A stretch of 64,000 bases of DNA from the NCBI GenBank assembly GCA_963855995.1, contig OY979723.1, positions 7,135,013 to 7,199,012 of the forward strand. Reading direction: 5' to 3'. Position 1 is the first letter of the stretch, and each line of letters opens with the position of its first letter. The notes below the pieces were generated by a model. It saw nothing but the letters and a program-made list of their open reading frames with translations, made no database searches and was not told the DNA's origin. A program made the position numbers and the translations under genes. Below, piece by piece: positions 59,340 to 64,000 of this stretch. The stretch is from Muricea muricata (taxonomy: Eukaryota > Cnidaria > Anthozoa > Malacalcyonacea > Plexauridae).

Positions 59340-60915
59340 AATCGTATCGTCTGGACGTAACTGATGTGATGTCATAATCAACAAGGTTTTAAAATAGCTA
59401 TGGGTTCAATTTGAGTAGGAGATTTATGGAAAGCATTTGTGTGTGGTCATTGTCTGTTTACTGGAAAATAGAGCACGTTGAAGCAAAAATTAAGCGAAGT
59501 CACTTCCTTAAGGTGGCTCCCTACAGTTTGGTACAGTTTATAAATTATTTATATGGATCAGTGACATCATGGTGACATCAGACGTCATCCTCACGACTTT
59601 CGCGTGGAATTTTCGTGGTTCGGCAAACAATATGAAACAAGCCGCGGAAAGTTGTTTTTGAGTTTTTTTTTGCACCAAAACATGGCAGTTCTTCGCTTTT
59701 TCTCGTATTTTTTAAAAGTTAAAGAGTACGTATGTTTTAACCAGTTTTTAAGATACATTTTAACGTGTTCTTTCGCATTTATGTTCAAGCAATGTCTTTA
59801 ACGATGCTAAAAAATAATCGCGGATCAAAATGCTATCTTGAACTGTCTTCAAAAGGATTCTCCAATTGTGGACAAAACTTATGTAAGTCCTGTCATTCAA
59901 CTCCATTCAGATGTAGTATTTTATCTGCTGAATTTAATATAAAAGTACACTGCAGACAGTTACAAATAATAGGAGTTGCTAATACTTGTTTTAGACCAAT
60001 TTTTTAACTTGCAGTTGAATGTTTTGAAACGTTTTGACACGGATTTATCAACAAAAACGAATTTGATGAACTATGCATCAATTCAATTAGTATATTGTTT
60101 TCGTGTTTTGTTTTCTGAAGATTTATCTTGTATGTTTGTCTCAAATAATAAAAAATATCCGTTTCATACAGTGTTTCATAACATACATGCCAAACAACTC
60201 ACAATGAAATTACCAAAAAAGCCAACTAAAAAACACGCGTTTTTCACGCATTATAATTCAAACGCATGCGCAGATACCGATTATGTCGAATCGATATTTT
60301 GTCACGACAGCAACATCAACTCGCTTTTAAGAGTGTTTTTCTCGCGTTTCCTTCGGTGAATTTTTTTGAAACTTTGCACACTTGCTCCATATGATAAGCA
60401 ATAAAACATATCAAAATTTCAAGAAATTCTATAGGAGGGTATTTCCGTTATAGTTATTCGCGTGTACCCCAGGACCTGCCTTGATAACCCCGTCTCAAAA
60501 TTTAATATATTACTCCTCTTTCAACCATAAATCATTAAAGAAAAATTCACCGAAGGAACAAAAAGTTATTATCAATTAATTCTGAAATCAGGCAATAATA
60601 GTGCTCAAGATAAATCGACATAGTTGCTATGGCAACACCAACACTGTTCTAATTTGTTCAAATATGAATACCACGAAACCTCATATCTTTGCTGAAAATG
60701 ATCATATTTCCTTGGCATATGTGTATTAAGCATAAATGTGATTGAAAATGAAAGTTCACTAAAATAGCAAAAATGTTTGACAACTGTAGGGAGCCACCTT
60801 AAAAGATTTGTATATATAACCAACAATGACTCGCCCAACGGCCTACGCTTAGTACGCTATAATCAATATATCCATGCAAGCGTTATCGCCATGTATGTCT
60901 AAGATATATTAATAT
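59340..60915 (+). repeat. Diverged direct repeat copy 1 (partner 63590-63850), split by a MITE
   Basis: The segments 59340-59511 and 60799-60915 together align with 63590-63850. Shared features in order are aaatcgtatc, a gatgtcata/gacgtcata block, ataatcaac, ggtttt, tgtgtgt, gcgaagtcact, a TATA-like gtatata-aacc stretch and atgtatgtctaa. Copy 1 has the 1287-bp TTAA MITE inserted; copy 2 represents the empty site. The conserved TATA-like box suggests, but does not prove, a promoter-type unit. Confidence 0.7.
59512..60798. mobile_element. 1287-bp TTAA-flanked MITE, family GGTGGCTCCCTA, copy 2
   Basis: Ends ggtggctccctacagttt and the complement ...aactgtagggagccacc, flanked by TTAA at 59508-59511 and 60799-60802. 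The element is absent from the related segment at 63590-63850, which confirms the boundaries independently. Internal frames (e.g. 59976-60359) have no recognised domain. Confidence 0.92.
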
Positions 60916-61663
60916 GCATGATACATAAACGGTATATATGTACCGGACCACTGTCCGGTTAAACGTTATAAAGGCATCGATAAAATTTGGAAAAAGCTTC
61001 ATAGATATTATTCATGGCAAATTTGGCCCGGCGGGGGATAATCCATCATAACTTTTGGTGAAAAACTAAAATTTGAGCTAGGACAAGATTTCGTTACATA
61101 TTTTATATATTATGTTTCATATATTCAACTATATATTGCAAATTATTTTCATAAATGTTCGCTACACTTTGTGTTTCATGCTCCTTGCGGAGCGATCATC
61201 AGGCGAATAATGATCGCTTCGCCACATGCGTGCATATAAATACGAAATAAACCCGCTGGCGCACGTCATAGGGCCTTCAACCAAGCCCCTAGCAAATAGG
61301 TGGCAACGTGTAAACTTTTAAAGACGATATAGCTGCAAACTATTTTGGTACTGGTTGGATTTGGTACGATATTCATGGTACTGGATTGTTATATTTTCTG
61401 ATGCATCGGCGTATAAGAATGCTTCAAAGACGTTTAATTACAAGTTAATTGATGTCATAATGATATGACATTTCATGTCATACAGTGCCTATATGACATG
61501 ACGTCTGTCGATATTATTTTCTTGATTGCATTGGAAAGAGCACTTCAACCCACAGTCTAACTTCGTTGGTAGAGTTTTTGTAACTTTGTTTCTCGTCGAG
61601 ATTTTCAACCAGCGCAAAACTGATCTTTTAAAAGATTTTTTCAAAACAGCATGTGAGAATCGT
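60916..61663. other. No gene seen
   Basis: Includes a small imperfect inverted repeat (ggagcgatcat/atgatcgcttc at 61192-61224) and no frame of interest. Confidence 0.4.
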
Positions 61664-61729
61664 ATTACGTCTCAACCTCGATCCCAGGGCCTTTTCTCGA
61701 ATTGGGGAAGGGAAAAGGCCCTGGTCTAT

Positions 61730-61975
61730 TTTGTAATCCCATTGGCTCATTCAAACTGTCAATTAAATAATTTAAGAGCATGATTTATTCATAAAATACA
61801 ACTGAAGAGAGATTTAAATCATTTAAACCCTTTGCTTAGTTTGTTTATGTAGTTTGTAATCCCATTGGCTCATTCAAACTGTCAATTAAATAATTTAAGA
61901 GCATGATTTATTCATAAAATACAACTGAAGAGAGATTTAAATCATTTAAACCCTTTGCTTAGTTTGTTTATGTAG
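61730..61975 (+). repeat. Perfect 123-bp tandem duplication
   Basis: Two adjacent, apparently identical units, each starting tttgtaatcccattggctca (61730 and 61853) and ending ttgtttatgtag. No mismatches seen by eye, so the duplication is recent. Confidence 0.95.
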
Positions 61976-62335
61976 CTTTAAATCACTTATTCGGCTGACT
62001 CTTAACACTCTTCGTATAAAGTCACATACGTAGAATATCCGTATGCTTCATTATCGCAATTTGATGAAGGTATATAGGAACAACTTATGCATGTTACCAG
62101 CTCACACACGGCAATCTTCTAAACAAGTTTTAACTGTATTATACCTACTAAACACTTACTCTACCAGGTTTAACATATTACTTTATTTCATTGGGCATTG
62201 TAGTGTCATATATACAGCCGAAGATGTAGAGCTTTTGCTTTTATAGGAAGTTATTTACCTTAAAGCTAGCTGTATTGCATAGAACGTTAAAAATTACTTC
62301 TCTGATTTATTATTTATGCAAACACTCACAGAGAC

Positions 62336-62480
62336 CAGGGTTGCCAGATTTCTTGAATAATTAAGCCAAACCATCATTAATGCTGTCAAAAAAACAAAGA
62401 AAACAAAAGGCAAATACAATGAAAAACAAAGAGCATTGTTAAAAGTTTGGCTAATTTATTCATGCAATCTGGCAACCCTG
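62336..62480 (+). mobile_element. 145-bp hAT-type MITE, copy 3 (nested)
   Basis: Ends cagggttgccagatttcttg and ...ctggcaaccctg, with a perfect 8-bp duplication ACAGAGAC on both sides. It is inserted in the 927-bp MITE and nearly identical to the copy at 18115-18259. Confidence 0.95.
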
Positions 62481-62989
62481 ACAGAGACCACAGAAATTAA
62501 CATATTCTTACATCCAGATATTCTTGGTGTCATGTGACCAGCCGAAGCCAGGGCCTTTTCCCTTCCCTAATGTAAGAAAAGGCCCTGGGATCGAGGTTGA
62601 TTACGTCTTAAAAAACCTTTAACATTTCCTTTCAGTTGTGCGCTAGTACTTTTTCCACATTTTTCTCAAAACCATGAATAATGAGGCAATTATGCCAAGA
62701 GGTTGACGAATTATTCGTGATTGAAATAGCTTATAGCCCCTATTCTAAGACTGCACACTTGACGTGAAGAAATATTGTAGCTTTCACATTGACTCGGTTC
62801 GATTTCAAAAGAAATTAAGTAAACGGGCAGAACACGAATATATGAATATGCCCCCCCCCCGCTCAACAAGCTGGCGACGCCGCTGGTTGATTGAAAACGA
62901 AACATTTTAAATTTCAGTGCTGCACATTTCATTCAATACTGCACACTTTTCCATCAATACTGCACAAAGTTTGCTATACTGCACGCTAA

Positions 62990-63455
62990 AATAGGCCCTG
63001 ATCAATTGGACAATAGCTGTATTTTGCTTTAGGAACAAAAGGGTAAAAAGGTCATAATAGGAAAATCTTCCATTGCAATACAAAGAAATTAGATCTTTTC
63101 CTATATTTAAAGCGACATTGAAAAAGTATTTACTTCATCGTGATATTGACAAATAGTAAAGAAAAGTTTAATTGTTTTTTGAACAAATAACTTATCCTAT
63201 GTTACCACTATACTTATTCATATGAATGAATACATATACTACCTTACCTCTTTTAAAGGATTTATCTGGTATCCTATTTTACAATAACACTATTTTAAGT
63301 TTGAAATTGTAACTAGGGAGCTTAATTAAAAAGCTCTATGGTCTCTAGAAGGTTCCTAGCACCACTTTTGTAAATATTTTAATTTTTTTTTCATCTGTGT
63401 AATGTATTCTGGGCGAATCAATTAAAATAAAAATAAAAATAAATAAATAAAAAAA
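62990..63455 (+). pseudogene. LINE 3' end (ORF2 C-terminus and A-rich tail)
   Basis: At 63085-63150 the frame reads KEIRSFPIFKATLKKYLLHR, the usual last block of CR1/L2-like ORF2 proteins (R-x-SF--FK--LK-YLL). About 300 bases of 3' untranslated sequence follow, ending in a (AAATA)n/(AAT)n tail at 63421-63455. The 5' part is missing, as in normal 5'-truncated insertion. Confidence 0.7.
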
Positions 63456-63589
63456 CCAAGGATGTATTTACGTGATGATTTGCATTCTTAGTCTTGCAGC
63501 CTTAGGAGTCTTAACAAGAATTGTGATTGTTATTATTTTCAACCATGATCAATGTTTAATCGTCATTTTTGCTGTTTTCCAAGGAAATG

Positions 63590-63850
63590 AAATCGTATCC
63601 TCTGAACGTGCTGATATGACGTCATATAATCAACAGGGTTTGACGTAGGAGGTTTATTGAAAGGGTCGATGTTTAATATCATTGTGTGTTCACCGAAAAA
63701 TGGTACACGTTCAAGCGAAGTCACTTTGTTCCAAGGTTTGTATATAAAACCAATAATAGCTTGGTCAAATAGTGAAGGAAATTTTAGTTACAAGCGACCA
63801 ATGCTATACATGCATGCAAGTTTCATCGACATGTATGTCTAAATATATAA
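63590..63850 (+). repeat. Diverged direct repeat copy 2 (uninterrupted)
   Basis: Partner of 59340-60915 without the MITE. Contains tgacgtcat, gcgaagtcactttg, a TATA-like gtatataaaacc at 63739-63750 and the shared end atgtatgtctaaatata. A 61-codon frame (63657-63842) runs through it, but the matching region of copy 1 is not evidently coding. Confidence 0.65.
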
Positions 63851-64000
63851 TTTTTATGCACTATAAATGCGCGTAACGAGTAGCCCTTTTGTGCATAATT
63901 GTTTTGGGGGCCGATTACATGGAGATTTTTCTGCCGGGGCTGAGTTTTAGTCCGGTTTGCTGAGCTGAAATTTTAGCCCGGTTTGAGCTATCCGGGCTGA

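Larger units (their letters stand above)
61673..62599. mobile_element. 927-bp MITE with 9-bp target duplication
   Basis: Ends caacctcgatcccagggcct + tttc and the complement at the right, continuing imperfectly to ggaagggaaaaggccctgg. ATTACGTCT flanks both sides (61664-61672 and 62600-62608). The 9-bp duplication points to a Mutator-like transposase in trans. The interior has a 123-bp tandem duplication and a nested hAT MITE. Confidence 0.93.

Overview
This window is AT-rich eukaryotic DNA, almost certainly from an invertebrate metazoan. Genes are split by GT-AG introns, the intergenic DNA is full of transposons, and there is an ETS-domain transcription factor, THAP and P-element type transposases and a P2X7 'ballast' domain gene. 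A small reading frame at 9783-9914 begins like the N-terminus of recombinase-like proteins that I recall from cnidarian and sponge genomes. I cannot fix the phylum: cnidarian or sponge is a guess from family content. There is no bacterial-style gene organisation.

Layout. 1-3125: decayed LINE (endonuclease tail, reverse transcriptase, 3' tail). 3.5-5.3 kb: broken minus-strand gene of unknown function. 6.2-12.8 kb: mosaic of small elements (pogo-like end, LINE scrap, hairpin MITE, decayed THAP exon, TA-flanked MITE, TTAA-flanked MITE) with a long inverted repeat. 12.8-15.0 kb: 5' half of a CR1/L2-type LINE with an SGNH esterase ORF1. 16.95-34.47 kb: a THAP/P-type transposon whose transposase is split at a TTAA by a 10.6 kb block. 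That block is itself a foldback element with two inverted P2X7-ballast genes, split by a 7.06 kb element with 7-bp target duplications, split by a 4.07 kb THAP/zinc-finger element, which contains a 390-bp MITE carrying a tRNA-like sequence. This makes five nested layers. 36.45-39.27 kb: another element with inverted ends. 39.4-51.7 kb: a LINE broken by a 677-bp MITE and by a 9.56 kb Mutator-like element.

The Mutator-like element (41402-50965) is the most unusual object. Between ~410-bp inverted repeats it carries, in order, a ubiquitin-specific protease domain split over in-frame exons, a Ulp1/SUMO-type cysteine protease domain, and a MULE DDE transposase with a SWIM zinc finger. All lie on one strand and apparently belong to one reading unit. 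This copy is broken by several frameshifts and two in-frame TAG codons.

51.7-64 kb is closer to ordinary genome. It holds two exons of an ETS-domain gene on the minus strand (52401-53654), a dead PIF/Harbinger transposase, two long (TA)n tracts, a diverged direct duplication of about 270 bp (one copy interrupted by a TTAA MITE), a 927-bp MITE with a 9-bp target duplication, and a LINE 3' end. The ETS gene is the only strong candidate for a host gene; nearly everything else recognisable is mobile DNA. All boundaries were read by eye.
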